A DNA stretch of 64,000 bases. Source: Atriophallophorus winterbourni (lineage: Eukaryota > Platyhelminthes > Trematoda > Plagiorchiida > Microphallidae). Positions 29,601 to 40,540 of the stretch are shown in pieces; position 1 is the stretch's first letter; each line of letters begins with the position of its first letter. Under the pieces are notes generated by a model. The model was given only the letters and a program-made list of their open reading frames with translations, was not told the origin of the DNA and ran no database searches. A program made the translations under genes and the position numbers. The stretch lies in assembly GCA_013407085.1 (NCBI GenBank), contig JACCGJ010014862.1:1-64000 (forward strand), written 5' to 3'.

Positions 29601-31993
29601 GCCTGTGCATGTTAAAAACTAGCGAAACATCTGCTTAACGTATCTGCTCACTGATGCCTGGTCGACCGCTTCCAGTAGTTCTAATGAGTTGCAACAATTT
29701 TCTGAAATTGCCTACAGCTGCTGCAGATTCCATTTTCGTAGCCTTAGATCTCAACCAACTTTCCTTTTTGATTCTCAAACTGGCATTCAGTTTAACTTTA
29801 ATAAGCCTTCGTGACGCGTCATTGATGTTATCAGCAGAAAGCGACTGACGTTAGTCCATTAGTTGGAGAGAATTCGCAGAAAACATGTGTTGAGCTACAC
29901 GGAAAGTTCACCCATTCAAGGCGGTTTGTATCCAACTCCATTGTTAATCGGTACTATCTTTCGGAACTACGGAAAGATGCAAACTGAAATTGGCCTGAAA
30001 CTACCTGATAACCGGAAGATCATTAAGCCTGACAACATTCAGTTGCCTTGCAACGTTTTTACGTCGAGTATCCCCTACCGAAAACACGGTCCAGTTGGGA
30101 CTTCCACCAATTGACAACTAATCTTTCTACCTGACCCTAATCATGAGGATTAAATCGTTCATATATACGTATACTGTTTTATGGTTCTATTTCGACACTG
30201 TGGTTGTGGTAAAACTAAATGAAACTTAGCCACAAAGCTCGAATCTTGTAAACTGTATTCTAGATATGATCACCTAAGTGTCCCGGGATTGCAAGCAACA
30301 TTACGCTGATTGACCAACTGAGATTTCACTCCTGATTAATTTTGCGTTGAAATTTGAGCTGTATGCAACGGATATATTTAAATTCGAACGAATAAAAGCG
30401 TCATTTAAATACTATCACCATATACACCAGACAGCATGTTAAACACAATGCAAAAGTCGAATTGATGCCAAGTCGACGCAATCTGTAGACCCGCCATCTT
30501 CCTCGTTTAAAACCGAAGTCTTATTCGCAAATGTCGACCTGGGCACTTACTCCGGACAAATAAATTATTGATTTATTTTATTTCACTTCTTTATTTTTGA
30601 TATTTCACATGACTCAATTTTTCCTCCAGACAAAATGCAGAAAGAAGCGTTTCTGATTGAAAAAGAAAACTTCAAAAGGTACGACAAAAACTCGGACGGA
30701 TTTTTGGACCGTGAGGAGATGATACAATGGGTGACCCCAGGTTCGTTGAAACACCAGTGTTTTGTCATCATACTTAAAATAGTGGAGCTATATTAAATGT
30801 TGAAGGTTCGACTAATTCAACATGTGTATTTGTTAGTAACATCTCAGCGCTGACACTCCACTATAAACTTCATGTTCGTCTCTGTCGTCGGGTGGAGACA
30901 GGTAGATTACTGCGAAATAAAGTTGGAATTATTAATACAAGCACTCATATGCACTCAAAGAAGAACTCAATCGACTTACTTACTCAGTAAACTGATTTGA
31001 CTTCTTAAGCACAGTAGGAACTAGAGCAGACAATGTCTACGTCCACGATATTCAACCGATTTTTTTTATTTTCCACAAATTTGGTCCTGCTCCTCTCAAA
31101 AATTGGTCAATTATACGTTCTCGAGACCAAGGATGTCTCAGGTGATCTCACTTAAGGAAAAATAGGGGATTGAGGGCCAGTCCTCTCTATCAAATCGTTA
31201 CACCTTTAAAAATCTTATACAACACGTTAATTAACACGATTTACTGATAACATTTACTTCCACTAGTCTCATGCTGCTATTGTCTGATCTAACTGAACTA
31301 ATCGCGGGTTAGCTCCATTGCTTGTGCCTCATCGATTATTCTCATTGCACAAGAGTCATTGGTTGCTTGCCATTTTATTCACCACAAAATTTATCGCGCA
31401 CTATCCATCCAGCATGAACTTCATACTCTATTGTTCACCTCCATCCCACTAAGCAAGCGATATTATGACCACTTAAGAGCGTCTCGTTCGCTTGAACAGC
31501 AATCGATTACTTCATTGAAAACCGTGCTCCTCACTACAAATTCCAGTTAGCAGTGGCTTCAATGTGTCACTTCGTTTACCACTTTTCCTCTGTTTCAAAA
31601 CACACTAAAGCTAAAATTAAAAGAGCGATCAACCAGAAACTATCTGTAGTGTGTACGCCGAACACTAATTTTGGTCAGGTATACACTTTTTGACCTTGAA
31701 TTGGTTTTTGAATCTGCATTCAAAAGCTGTGTTTCTTTGTACGAACTCTATTTAATAATTTCTTCAAAATATACCTTATTTAAGTCATAAACCTTGACCA
31801 AAGATCCATTTTGCTTAAAGGATTCCAACGAACTGCAACCGACGAGATGGAACACTTATTTGAGGAAACCGACGCAGACAGAAACGACGTGCTCAGCAAA
31901 GACGAAGTGATCAACCAACACGAACTATGGGTTGGTAGCCAAGCGACGGACTACGGGCGTCATTTGGAATCGATCTACAAAGATGAATTGTAA
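23308..31993 (+). CDS. CREC family EF-hand protein (calumenin/reticulocalbin-like), KDEL-ended
   Basis: Low-affinity calcium-binding protein of the secretory pathway. Five exons (23308-23642, 25306-25471, 27145-27340, 30630-30740, 31821-31993) join in frame to 326 residues, close to calumenin (315) and reticulocalbin 1 (331). A hydrophobic signal peptide ([15 protein letters not shown]) starts the protein. Six EF-hand loops follow: [60 protein letters not shown] and [12 protein letters not shown]; the sixth has D at the Gly position. The end VGSQATDYG...SIYKDEL matches the CREC C-terminus and gives a canonical ER retrieval signal, so residence in the ER lumen is inferred. Calumenin versus reticulocalbin orthology is not resolved. 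The introns carry RepH and LINE insertions. Confidence 0.94.
23735..23910 (+). repeat. RepH fragment without hammerhead
   Basis: It matches the RepH 5' half: tgtgagcaccacaatatatt, cgaacgcttggtcagaagtc, gtgattctgtatttgaacat, gaaccctatgcaacagt. The hammerhead-bearing half is absent. It lies in CREC intron 1. Confidence 0.7.
24345..24470 (+). repeat. Dispersed repeat shared with 59.5 kb
   Basis: aacgtttcacttctgacac, agaagcttcgtcagaccaag and gtgatagtcaggacagggaa recur in inverted orientation at 59480-59590. No coding potential; class unknown. Confidence 0.65.
24471..25290. other. CREC intron 1 remainder
   Basis: No exon or identifiable element. The frame at 24482-24805 on the minus strand shows no domain. 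Confidence 0.4.
25306..25471 (+). CDS. CREC exon 2: EF-hand 2
   Basis: Acceptor AAAAG at 25301-25305, donor GTAGGT at 25472. The split Lys codon is restored and it reads [20 protein letters not shown]; the [10 protein letters not shown] that follows resembles WDEYRNVTYG of calumenin. Exits in phase 0. Confidence 0.9.
25870..26360 (-). mobile_element. LINE-D RT C-terminal relic, minus
   Basis: 26350 down: [56 protein letters not shown], then decayed tail sequence. It is the same family as 7565-8070 and lies antisense in CREC intron 2. Confidence 0.8.
26361..27144. other. CREC intron 2, right part
   Basis: AT-rich with a short gattcaa triplication near 26660. No gene is seen up to the GCAG acceptor of exon 3. 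Confidence 0.45.
27145..27340 (+). CDS. CREC exon 3: EF-hands 3 and 4
   Basis: Acceptor GCAG at 27141-27144, donor GTAAAT at 27341. It reads [31 protein letters not shown] and [14 protein letters not shown], in register with calumenin EF3-EF4. Exits with one base (G). Confidence 0.92.
27341..28120. other. CREC intron 3, left part
   Basis: No exon. An imperfect CAT/ATC triplet run lies at about 27866-27900. Confidence 0.5.
28130..29850 (-). mobile_element. LINE-C reverse transcriptase relic, minus
   Basis: High to low: [44 protein letters not shown], fragments of the AFDSVDR region, [39 protein letters not shown] (near 28700-28770), [18 protein letters not shown] and [12 protein letters not shown]. 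It lies antisense in CREC intron 3. It keeps a YADD box but has many stops. The same family occurs at 63.1-64.0 kb and 2.9-3.5 kb. Confidence 0.82.
29851..30629. other. CREC intron 3, right part
   Basis: One open frame (29863-30114, +) has no recognised domain or splice signals. Nothing else is supported before the acceptor of exon 4. Confidence 0.4.
30630..30740 (+). CDS. CREC exon 4: EF-hand 5
   Basis: Acceptor CCAG ending at 30629, donor GTTCG at 30741. The leading AC completes a split Asp codon. It reads [20 protein letters not shown] and [16 protein letters not shown], as in the fifth CREC EF-hand. The donor is weak but phase and homology support it. Confidence 0.88.
30741..31820. other. 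CREC intron 4
   Basis: 30885-30905 (tcgtcgggtggagacag) is a possible short RepH remnant. No gene is seen. Confidence 0.4.
31821..31993 (+). CDS. CREC exon 5: EF-hand 6 and KDEL
   Basis: Acceptor AAAG at 31817-31820. It reads [20 protein letters not shown], then [17 protein letters not shown] and SIYKDEL before TAA at 31991-31993. The [13 protein letters not shown] block is a hallmark of the family. Confidence 0.93.
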
Positions 31994-32081
31994 AATTTCG
32001 CATATTGTGGAAAATGAACAAACATCTATTGGTTTTGTGTTAAACTTACAAAATACAACATTTTGTTTGGTCAGAATGTAT

Positions 32082-32087
32082 AATAAA
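32082..32087 (+). promoter_or_regulatory. Candidate CREC polyadenylation signal
   Basis: AATAAA 89 bases after the stop codon, a normal distance. Confidence 0.55.
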
Positions 32088-32099
32088 AGTGATGTTACC

Positions 32100-32580
32100 A
32101 AGCCATGCAAACATTCAATTCAGTCAGTAATTAGTGTGATTCTTGTTACAAAATATGCAAAGATGTTACAAAAAGAAAACTAAAACCTTACGTAATTTGG
32201 CTTTCCGTAGTTGAAGCTCGAACATGTAAACACTTCGTATTCCGCAATTGTACAATTCTATTCGGATGCAACTATAAACCTATACTTGATTAGAGCTCTA
32301 TACCGTAACTTGTCGAACGGCATCAACTGTTCCGCTACTTGCTTCGAGCAGCTAACACATACACAATAATACATTACTTTCAAAGAGACAGTCAAACCTC
32401 GAATGTTGAATAACAGATTCATTTTAATAAATACAATCCGAGTAAACGGGATTTCGGAAGAATATACTGCGGGAATAAAACATTTTTTGCCTTGGTAAAC
32501 AACGTGTTATTTCCGTTTGCGTTCTATAGTGAATAACATTCAAGAATTTATGGTATAAAAAAGCTCGTAGCTGTACAACA
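32100..32580. other. Intergenic, no gene seen
   Basis: AT-rich; nothing supported between the CREC 3' end and the LINE block. Confidence 0.5.
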
Positions 32581-32640
32581 GCTTTCACTGAGTAGTCCAT
32601 CACTGGGTTAATATACGGGAATGTTTCACGAGGAAAAATG

Positions 32641-33618
32641 TCAGAAAATACGCCGAAGCATACCTAGCATGCGGCTAGCTCGGTTGTAAACTGATTCGCA
32701 TTGCACGCTATTATTAAGAGTTCCACTAATCCACACGCCGAGGTCCTTTTCTTTTGTTGTCCATTCCAGTTGTTGCGATCCAAGGTTGTATAAGAATGGG
32801 AAATCTTTACCTATATGCAACATTTTACAATTTTGGAAGTTGAATGGAAGTTTATTTCGCTCTGACCGACTGTTCAATATATCCAAATTGCTTTGTGAGC
32901 GCAAACAGTCCTCGCTTGACGTGATTCGCATCCAAAGTTTTACATCATCCGCAATGAGAACAATTTTCGATGTGACAACTTTCGGAAAGTCGTTGATGTA
33001 GACCAAAAAGAGAACCGCACCAAGTACCGAACCTTGTGGGACACCGCTAGTGGCTTCGATTTCCCCAGACATCACACCATCGATACGTACAGTTGCCTTG
33101 CGGTCAAGAAGGTAACTTCTCAGCCAGATAACAAAGCACCCATTTATACGAACATCGTGCAGCTTGCTCAGGAGTATAGACTAGTCCACGCGATCAAACG
33201 CCTTTGATATGTCCAAGTAACCCGCATGCACGCAACCACCATCATCCAAAGCCTGTGTCCAGTCGTCCATTGTCTGCAGCGGTTTAGTCAAGCAAGAACG
33301 AGACTTCCGAAATCCATGTTACTCTCTGGACAGCAAGTTTTGGGCTTCCAGATGACATACAATTCTTTCGCACGCAATTCGCTCCATAACTTTTGAGATC
33401 ACTGGAAGGAGTGTAACAGGGCGGTAATTTGCAGGGTCAGAACGAGTTCCACCTTTGTAGATGGGTGTTATGATTCCTCTCTTCCAGTCAGTCGGTACAA
33501 CACCCTCCCTCAAAGAGTGATTAAATAAATCACAAAGTGGTTCACACAAATGACTGCCGAATAACTTTAGGATTGCAGGTGTGATTCCGTCAGCTCCCGG
33601 GGACTTGTTGATATTCAA
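32641..33618 (-). pseudogene. CR1-C host RT palm segment
   Basis: 33319-33618 encodes the RT N-terminal blocks and 32641-33075 the GVPQGSVLG and catalytic segment, where the usual F/Y-A-D-D reads IADD. Frame breaks lie between 33075 and 33319. It is the RT of the minus-strand host element. Confidence 0.8.
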
Positions 33619-33639
33619 CCTACTAGGTGGTGCTGCCCC

Positions 33640-35234
33640 TATTCAAGAATTGATTGAGTTGGGAGACATTCCGGTTGCTTAGAAATAAGGTAAAACAAAC
33701 TTGTTGTTGATGACAAACTGAATTATCAAAAAAATTTGCTCAACAAAATGGAATCAAACCTCAAAATTCTCTATCAGATCATAAATAACCGGTCTAGGGT
33801 TAAACCAGGGGTTGCTGCTTCAAAGACACATGATGGGACAACAACTACAGCATCGGAATCTGCCGAAGTTCTAGCCCATTTCTTCTCCACTGTCTTCAGC
33901 CCACGAAACACCGTTACCTGCCCCTTAACTCCCGTCATCTCACCTGAAAATGTTTTGCAACAACTAACTATTAAGCCGGACAGTGTCCTCCGCACATTGC
34001 TAAATCTCAACACGAGAAAATCTCCCAAAACTGACGAAATTACCCCGCTGATCCCCAAAAACTGTGCTTCTACTTTGTGTACGGCCCTAACCTACTTGTT
34101 TAATCTCTCCTTAACCCAAAGTTTCGTTCCATGTGATTGGAAGAATGGCATCATTACCCCAATCTACAAAGGAGGAAACCGTTCCGAAGTATCCAACTAT
34201 AGACCAGTAACACTACTACCGGTGATATCTAAAGTAATGGAGCGCCTCGTTGCAAACAGCGTCACAAAACATATGGTCAGTTAGAAATGAACTACCTTTC
34301 AATTTCAGCAAATGCAAGGTATTGACTGTTGGAAGACATTTCGAGTTCTCTTACACCCTTCGTTCCCATATTCTTGAAAGCACTGACAAGGAGAAGGACT
34401 TGGGTGTGTGGGTGAGCAGCACGTTGAAACCGTCACATAACGCCACAGCTGTCTATGAAAAGACGTCACGAGTACTGCTTCTTCTAAAACGCGTGTTCGG
34501 GAGTTTCACGAAGCAAACTGTTCATCGAATAATTAATACGTACTTGAGGCCAACCATGGAGTATGCGGTTCAGGCTTGGTCACCCTGGCTACAGAAGGAC
34601 ATCAGCCTCTTGCAGAGAATATATCATCGGACCACCAAGCTCGTACGTGGTTTAAAACATAAACAATACGAAGATCGGATTACAAGCCTCAATCTCTTCG
34701 ACTCTCGCTACCGCCGTCTTAGAGGCGACTTGATTCTTATGTTCAATATACTGCATACCCACAACCATCCCCTGAATCAACTATTCACACGACTACCACC
34801 ACGAACAAGCCGGAGTCATAACTATACAGTACTTATTCCCGACTCGAGGCTGAACTGTCGAAGGTATTTTTATTCTGTACGTGTATGTTTTACTTGGAAC
34901 TCCCTACCCCGTAACGTTGCACATTCACCCAACTTGGATATATTCAAATCGAACTTGGACAACTTCATGTCGACCAATCCAAACATTGAAACAATATATT
35001 CTGCATCATAAAGCTTTGAACCCATGCATCGAAGTAAACTATACATATTTACCCTATCAAACCGGTTGAAAACAATATCTGCTCTATGTATTTTTACGTG
35101 ATTCCTGAACTGATCAATAGGCAAACAAATCCCGTTTTACTACCTATGTTATTTGTAATTCGCATATTATTCTGTGGTTTTTGTAAAGTTATGTGCTTTT
35201 TAGACCATTAAATTGAATTGAATTGAATTGAATA
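33640..35234 (+). mobile_element. CR1-like LINE insertion, plus, internally deleted
   Basis: 33700-34275 reads NLKILYQIINNRSRVKPGVA, RKSPKTDEITPLIP, GIITPIYKGGNRS and ISKVMERL. It then jumps to RNELPFNFSKCKVLTVG and runs open to 35011 (EKDLGVW, YLRPTMEYAVQAWSPWL, VRVCFTWNSLPRNVAHSPN). The segment with the catalytic A-D-D box is deleted. The 3' end is gaccattaaattgaattg followed by tandem AATTG units. It interrupts the host LINE between the RT linker and palm. Confidence 0.82.
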
Positions 35235-35830
35235 TATCGCATATAGTCTCCAGCACAATTGGTGCTGACAATTCCGATGATTGTGATGCATCCTTGGGGG
35301 TAAAAATACGCGAATAAAAACTGGCGAGGGCGTTAGCGGTTTCCTGCACAGAATCACTTAGTCCGTTATCTGCCATGATCGGGAAAACACCAGGTTTCAA
35401 CTTCGTATTGTTGTTAAGAGTCCGATAAATTAGTTTTGGATTTTGCTGCATTCATACTGCCAGAAGAAGCTGGCGATATTTTTTCCTCCCGCATGAGATT
35501 TGTGACTTGATTCCGCAATTTGCGAAAGTTTGCAAGTTCGAATCGGTTCTGGCGACCCTGTGATTAGCATATGCCAAATTTCGCTTTGTCTACCATTTTC
35601 TAGTCCGACTGCGAATTCTGAAGTGTGGTTCTTTGCTATTATGTTTCGGGACATAATTAGAATTGAAATGTATCATGTTGATGATGTAATCTGTCAGAGT
35701 TGTGCAATGCGAGTCCGGATCACTGAAATTTATATTATGTTCATCGTGAGTGTTGATTACAGAGATCCTTCAGTTCACCTAGTTTGTTTACCAGGCATTG
35801 TGCGTTTGAATATAGGTAATTGATTGTGGT
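35200..35830 (-). pseudogene. CR1-C host: endonuclease start and RT linker
   Basis: Right of the insertion the host resumes (VQETANALASFYSRIFTP, NNNTKLKPGVF, SFRIRSRTRKW-like linker). It runs to ITYIQTHNAW near 35810, the first endonuclease strand; the rest of the endonuclease is deleted. Confidence 0.65.
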
Positions 35831-36109
35831 TTTCATATACAGTGATGGAGCTGAAATCTCGTCTATTTATCCGACTCTTCGAGAGTCGGACATCGGTCGT
35901 TTTTTGGGATTGCCACAGTGATTCTAATCGGAGTCTCGTCTGTTCATTAAGCGGTTTCGGCGTAGAATGTTAGTGGTTACTCATTCTGACATCCTTCGAG
36001 AGATTTCCATGATTTACTTTTCAGTTGGCCCTAATTGATTCCATCATACCTTTCGTTAAAAATGTTATTTTCATAAGTTTTGGCCCGTCACCTTTATGGT
36101 TTGGTGACC

Positions 36110-36350
36110 GAGTTATTCTAAAAAATGGTCTACCACGATTGACTCGTGAGCTCCGATGCTATTGGCAACGTAGGGACACTGTTTGTAATCGTGTTGCTGT
36201 ATTTGATTTACTGAAGCAGTGTGAGTATGTTCGGGAACACCAAGAAGAACAACACTGCGTTGGTCAAATTTTTTCTCATTGTTTAAATTACCTTTTCTCT
36301 CCCACCACGGAATATCAGCATATATGCGATACGAATTCCTCATGCACGTC
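36110..36350 (-). pseudogene. CR1-C host ORF1 C-terminal part
   Basis: Minus strand RIYADIPWWERKGN...RSVVLLGVPE aligns with RIFPDVSWAERQAKKDKN...KSIFVHGVPEL in ORF1 of the plus-strand insertion. This identifies the fragment as the continuation of the host ORF1 that stops at 40541. Confidence 0.75.
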
Positions 36351-36396
36351 TGCTGTTAGAGATTTATTTTGCTTAAATCTATCTATTTTCGCTCAA

Positions 36397-37723
36397 ATGA
36401 CTCGCAAAACTTCGAAATTAACTACATCCACATCTATCAATCTATCTATGTCCTCTACAGATAAATGTGTCAAATGCACCGAAATTGTGTTACCATCCGA
36501 TCAAGCCCTACAGTAAGACGTATGTGACAAGTGGGAACACGTGAAATGCGCACAAATTAACCTGGAAATGTACAAGGTGATACAAAAACACCAGTCAGAC
36601 CGTGTACACTTTCTGTGTGTCGCTTGTTGCGCGCGACACCGACGTGATAAACTAGCTCGCGAAAAGTTGCAAACTATTACGGCCATTCCACCTGAACGAG
36701 TGCGCTCTGCAAGTTACTCGATCGTGGAACCATCGATTTCACTGGTGTCTAATAACATTGGCGAAAGCACCACTTCCACCAAGAAGCGCTGCACGAACGC
36801 CCGTTTAACAGTCCCAGACGTTTCTACAAATTGCATTGACGGAGAATCACTGCCGCAGACCGACTGGCAATCCGTTGCAAAAAAATGTAAAAAAATGTTA
36901 AACAACCTTAGAATCCGAAGTTCCCAATGAACGTTCGAAATCTACTAACCCCCGCGGTGTTCAGACTCTTACTGTTATTTGCACGAATGTGCCCGAGCTC
37001 ACCTCCCCATGTTTCAAGTTGCGACAGGCGGCAGATATTCAGCAATGGCAGCACCTGTGCCAGTCCATGTCAGTTACTGCAACTCCCGAGAGCGTCGTTC
37101 GTTTAACTAGGAACCCTAAGTCACCACATATTGGGGAACCCAGACTCTTGCGTATCACATTGAAATCTGTGGCAGATGCTGAATCTGTATTGCTTTCCGC
37201 GCACGCGCTACGGGGCGTTTCACCTATTCGCATATTCCCCGACGTTTCGTGGGCGGAGCGTCAAGCGAAAAAGGATAAAAACTACGATTGGAGGCTGGAT
37301 AACGACCGGAAAAGCATTTTCGTACACGGCGTTCCGGAACTAAACGACCTAGAGGATAACAAAAATGCAACTCACGACTGCGAACAATGGCGATTCATCC
37401 AGCAACAAATCAAAGTTAATTCCACGTTGACTACCGGCGTGAAGCGCATACCCTTGTCTGCAAATTATAAAGGAGATGGTCCCCGTATACTTAAAGTCAC
37501 GTTCCAATCTGAGGCAATGGTATCAGATGCTCTGCAAAGTTGGTATCAATTCAGAAAATTTGCACCTTCTGAAATTCGTCTTCGTTCAGCTATCGACAGA
37601 CAGAACTTTAAAAAACCGCGCGAAACAGCACCCCCTTCCTTCCCGACCCTACCCGTTCATCCTATCATTTGTCCAACAGCAAAAAACGTCTTCCAGCCGA
37701 TCCATACAGGATCGGCCCAGTAG
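36397..37723 (+). pseudogene. CR1-A ORF1: PHD-type zinc finger protein
   Basis: Starts MTRKTSK at 36397. The finger reads C-x2-C (CVKC), C-D-x-C-D-x-W-x-H (VCDKWEH), VKC, then LCVAC. That is a PHD-like Cys4-His-Cys3 pattern as described for ORF1 of CR1-clade LINEs. One stop (TAA, 36514) interrupts the finger and a one-base shift near 36905 breaks the frame. The second half (IQQWQHLCQSM, GEPRLLRITLKS, FPDVSWAERQ, IFVHGVPEL) is shared with the ORF1 relics at 36.1-36.35, 40.54-40.76 and 43.0-43.3 kb. Presumed RNA-binding or particle protein. Confidence 0.75.
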
Positions 37724-40230
37724 GAATTCATACAACCGACGCTTCTTATCTATCACGAGAAGGTTTGCAATGCTTGTACACCAACGTTCAGGGTCTACTC
37801 AGCAAGTTATCTGAGCTTCGAATGCAGCACGCTGTTAGAAGTTTCGATTTAATTGCTCTGACCGAAACGTGGTTATCTTCTGCCGTACCTGACGCCGAAA
37901 TTGCTCTTCCCGGTATGTCGATTCTGAGAAATGATCGCCCTACAAAAGGTGGCGGGGTTGTCCTTTACTACAAATCTTCGCTTAGATGTGATTTACTAGG
38001 TGATGCCCGTCTGCATTCCGTAGACTCGCTGTGGTGTCGTATGCAGCTCAAAAACAATGACTCTGCTCTCGTTGCCGTTATCTATCGTCCGCCAAATGCT
38101 CTGCTAACCTCCGATCAAGAACTGATGTTATCCATACGTCTCGCCTTATCATTGCAGCATACCCACGCGCTACTAATGGGTGACTTCAACATCACCGAGC
38201 TTGCCGCCGCATCCGAACGCAGTACTTTTGCAACATGCATTGAGAACCTAATGGTAAGCCATCCATTATATAATCACGTACACGAACCAACCCGGTTTCG
38301 AGGTAATGATACACCCTCTCGACTCGATCTTATACTAACAAATGAAGAATTAATGATTGAGGAAGTGACATACGGATCTCCTCTTGGAAAAAGCGACCAC
38401 GTAGTTTTGAATTTCAATTTCGTTTGCTACGCTGACTATCCCGTTGACGAGATTGTACCTCTTCGGACCGTCACCGACTACAAAGCTTTCCAAGATACTG
38501 TAGCTGCAAATAACTTCGATTTTTTGCACATCGGTGCGTCTACCGACACCTGGTCCGAGTTCGTCACTAGATGGCAATTACTGCAAGCTCGTTGTTCATT
38601 TTCCGTGCCGACTAGACCTAAAGGATCTAAGTCATACATCCGCAGCAGAACCAGAAAGTGGATACACCGCAGGAACGAGGCCTGGCAAAACTTTAGAGTA
38701 AGTCAAGCTCACTCCGATTGGGACCAATACCGCATGCTTCGAAATCATTGCACAGCATTACTGCGTCACGACAAGTTATCTAGCCAAACTAAGCTCACTG
38801 CTAAATTTTTAGATAATAAAAAGTTACTCTACCAGTTTATCAACAACAAACAGAAAGTTCGTACTGGTATCCCTTCGCTTACCACCAAGCACGGCAACAC
38901 GACTACCACAAAGGAAGCTGCAAATGCTTTGAAGGAACATTATATGCCAATATTTCAAGGATCTTCGGTGTCTCCTCATATCTCTCTTCCTCCTTTTTCA
39001 TCCTCTTTTCTTATTTCAAGTGTTGATTTTACCCCTTCGGCCGTCCGAAACAAAATTTTGCAACTGCGCACCAACTCGTCCCCGGGAATCGACGGCATTA
39101 CACCGAAAGCATTGCAGGCGGTTGCCGATCAGCTTTCTGAACCTCTAGCTCACTACTTCCAGCGTTTATTGGATGCCTCCGAAGTCCCAGATGGCTGGAA
39201 AGACGGAATCATCACCCCACTTTTTAAAAGTGGCAATCGCAGTGACCCAGCAAATTATCGCCCGGTCACGTTGCTTCCTGTCCTCTCGAAGGTGATGGAA
39301 TCGATTATCGCCGATCACATTATGACTGTGATGGAGCGCTGAATGTACTCACAGCGGGGCAGCATGGTTTTAGGCGGGGTCGATCATGCACTTCTAACTT
39401 ACTATTCGCCAAGGACCATTGGACCAAAGCCGCTGATGAAGGGTATGGTGTAGACGTCATATATTTAGACTTCTCCAAGGCGTTCGACAGAGTTGATCAT
39501 GCGATACTCCTTGAGAAATTACGAGCAATTGGAATAGGACCTCCGCTGTTAACATGGATGGCATCATTTCTTGGCCCCAGATCTCTGCGTGTACGAGTCA
39601 GGGATGAGCTCTCCGAACGTTTCCCAAGTGGAACTCGCTTACAGTTCTGCAAGCAGGAGAAAGACCTTGGCGTGTTGACGCAAGACGATCTGGGTTGTTC
39701 TGCTCAGTGCACCCAGGCATCCACCGTGGCGAACCGGAATGTTGGACTTCTCAGAAGAGCGTTCGGTTCGTTTGACCCCCGGCTTTTCAAGCACCTATTG
39801 AATGCGTATGTTCGACCACACTTGGAATATGCAGCTTCCGTCTGGAATCCATGCGCGATTCATCCACATCCGACGAGCACGCCACATCAGCAGTTACACG
39901 ACGAGCTACGAAGTTAGTCAAGTGCTTACGTTAGACGACTCCTCGCGGCGACAATGCTTAATTACCGCACCAAGTACCGTCGCATTCGCGGTATGACGGA
40001 CTTACCGGGAAGCGATGCACCCGTTTGCTGTACCTTCCGGGAATCGCGGACACCACCTCAAGTTATCCCATCAGTACAGCCGACTTGAATGCCGAAGCAA
40101 TTTTTCGCGCTTCGAGTCCCTCGCACCTGGAACTCCCTACCCCCATCAGTTATTTCCGCCCCCTCTCTTAGCATTTTTAAGGAGCGCCTTGATCTCCACT
40201 TTTTCAATATACTGCGCAATTTTTGACTTC
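37669..40230 (+). pseudogene. CR1-A ORF2: endonuclease-reverse transcriptase
   Basis: 37669-39342 is open for 557 codons. The EEP endonuclease shows YTNVQGLLSK, TETWL, GGGVVLYY, YRPP, GDFN, RLDLILTN and SDHVVL, so its active site looks complete. The RT starts (SSPGIDGITPKAL, NRSDPANYRPVTLLP) and is cut by a frameshift near 39336. It resumes AGQHGFRRGRS and YLDFSKAFDRVDH. At about 39630 the sequence jumps from FPSG to KQEKDLGVL, losing GVPQGS and the A-D-D box. The tail continues in broken frames to about 40230. The open frame overlaps ORF1 by 55 bases and has no ATG before the endonuclease. Confidence 0.85.
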
Positions 40231-40540
40231 ATTCATATTGTACTCATTGATACTGCACCCTTCTTTTCTTTCCAGCGTATATTCGCGTTCACATTCCTTC
40301 GAAACGGCCCAAACTTCCACGGACCCATATTTTGAACATTGTCGTGTGGTTACCCTACAAGCTTTTGGCTTGAACCCCAACATTTAACTGCCCAAGAGCG
40401 CACCCATTACCACGTGCATAACAATCACTTTCAATTTCGACCCATTATGTACAATATCCTGTGGTTATTTTAAAGCTTGCAGCTATTTTTACCACAATAA
40501 ACTATTGACTATTGACTATTGACTATTTAGTTTAGAAAAA

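Larger units (their letters stand above)
36360..40530 (+). mobile_element. CR1-A LINE, nearly full length, plus
   Basis: Contains ORF1 (36397-37723), ORF2 (37669 to about 40230), a 3' UTR and a 3' tail of tandem TTGACTA units (about 40502-40530). Both ends fall inside ORF1 of the minus-strand host LINE, which resumes on each side. It is broken by one stop and one frameshift in ORF1, one frameshift near 39336, and an in-frame deletion that removes the RT catalytic box. A target duplication could not be fixed by eye. Confidence 0.85.

Noticed and set aside
29863..30114. 83-codon plus frame after the LINE-C relic
   Set aside because: No domain, no splice support and not needed for the CREC reading frame.
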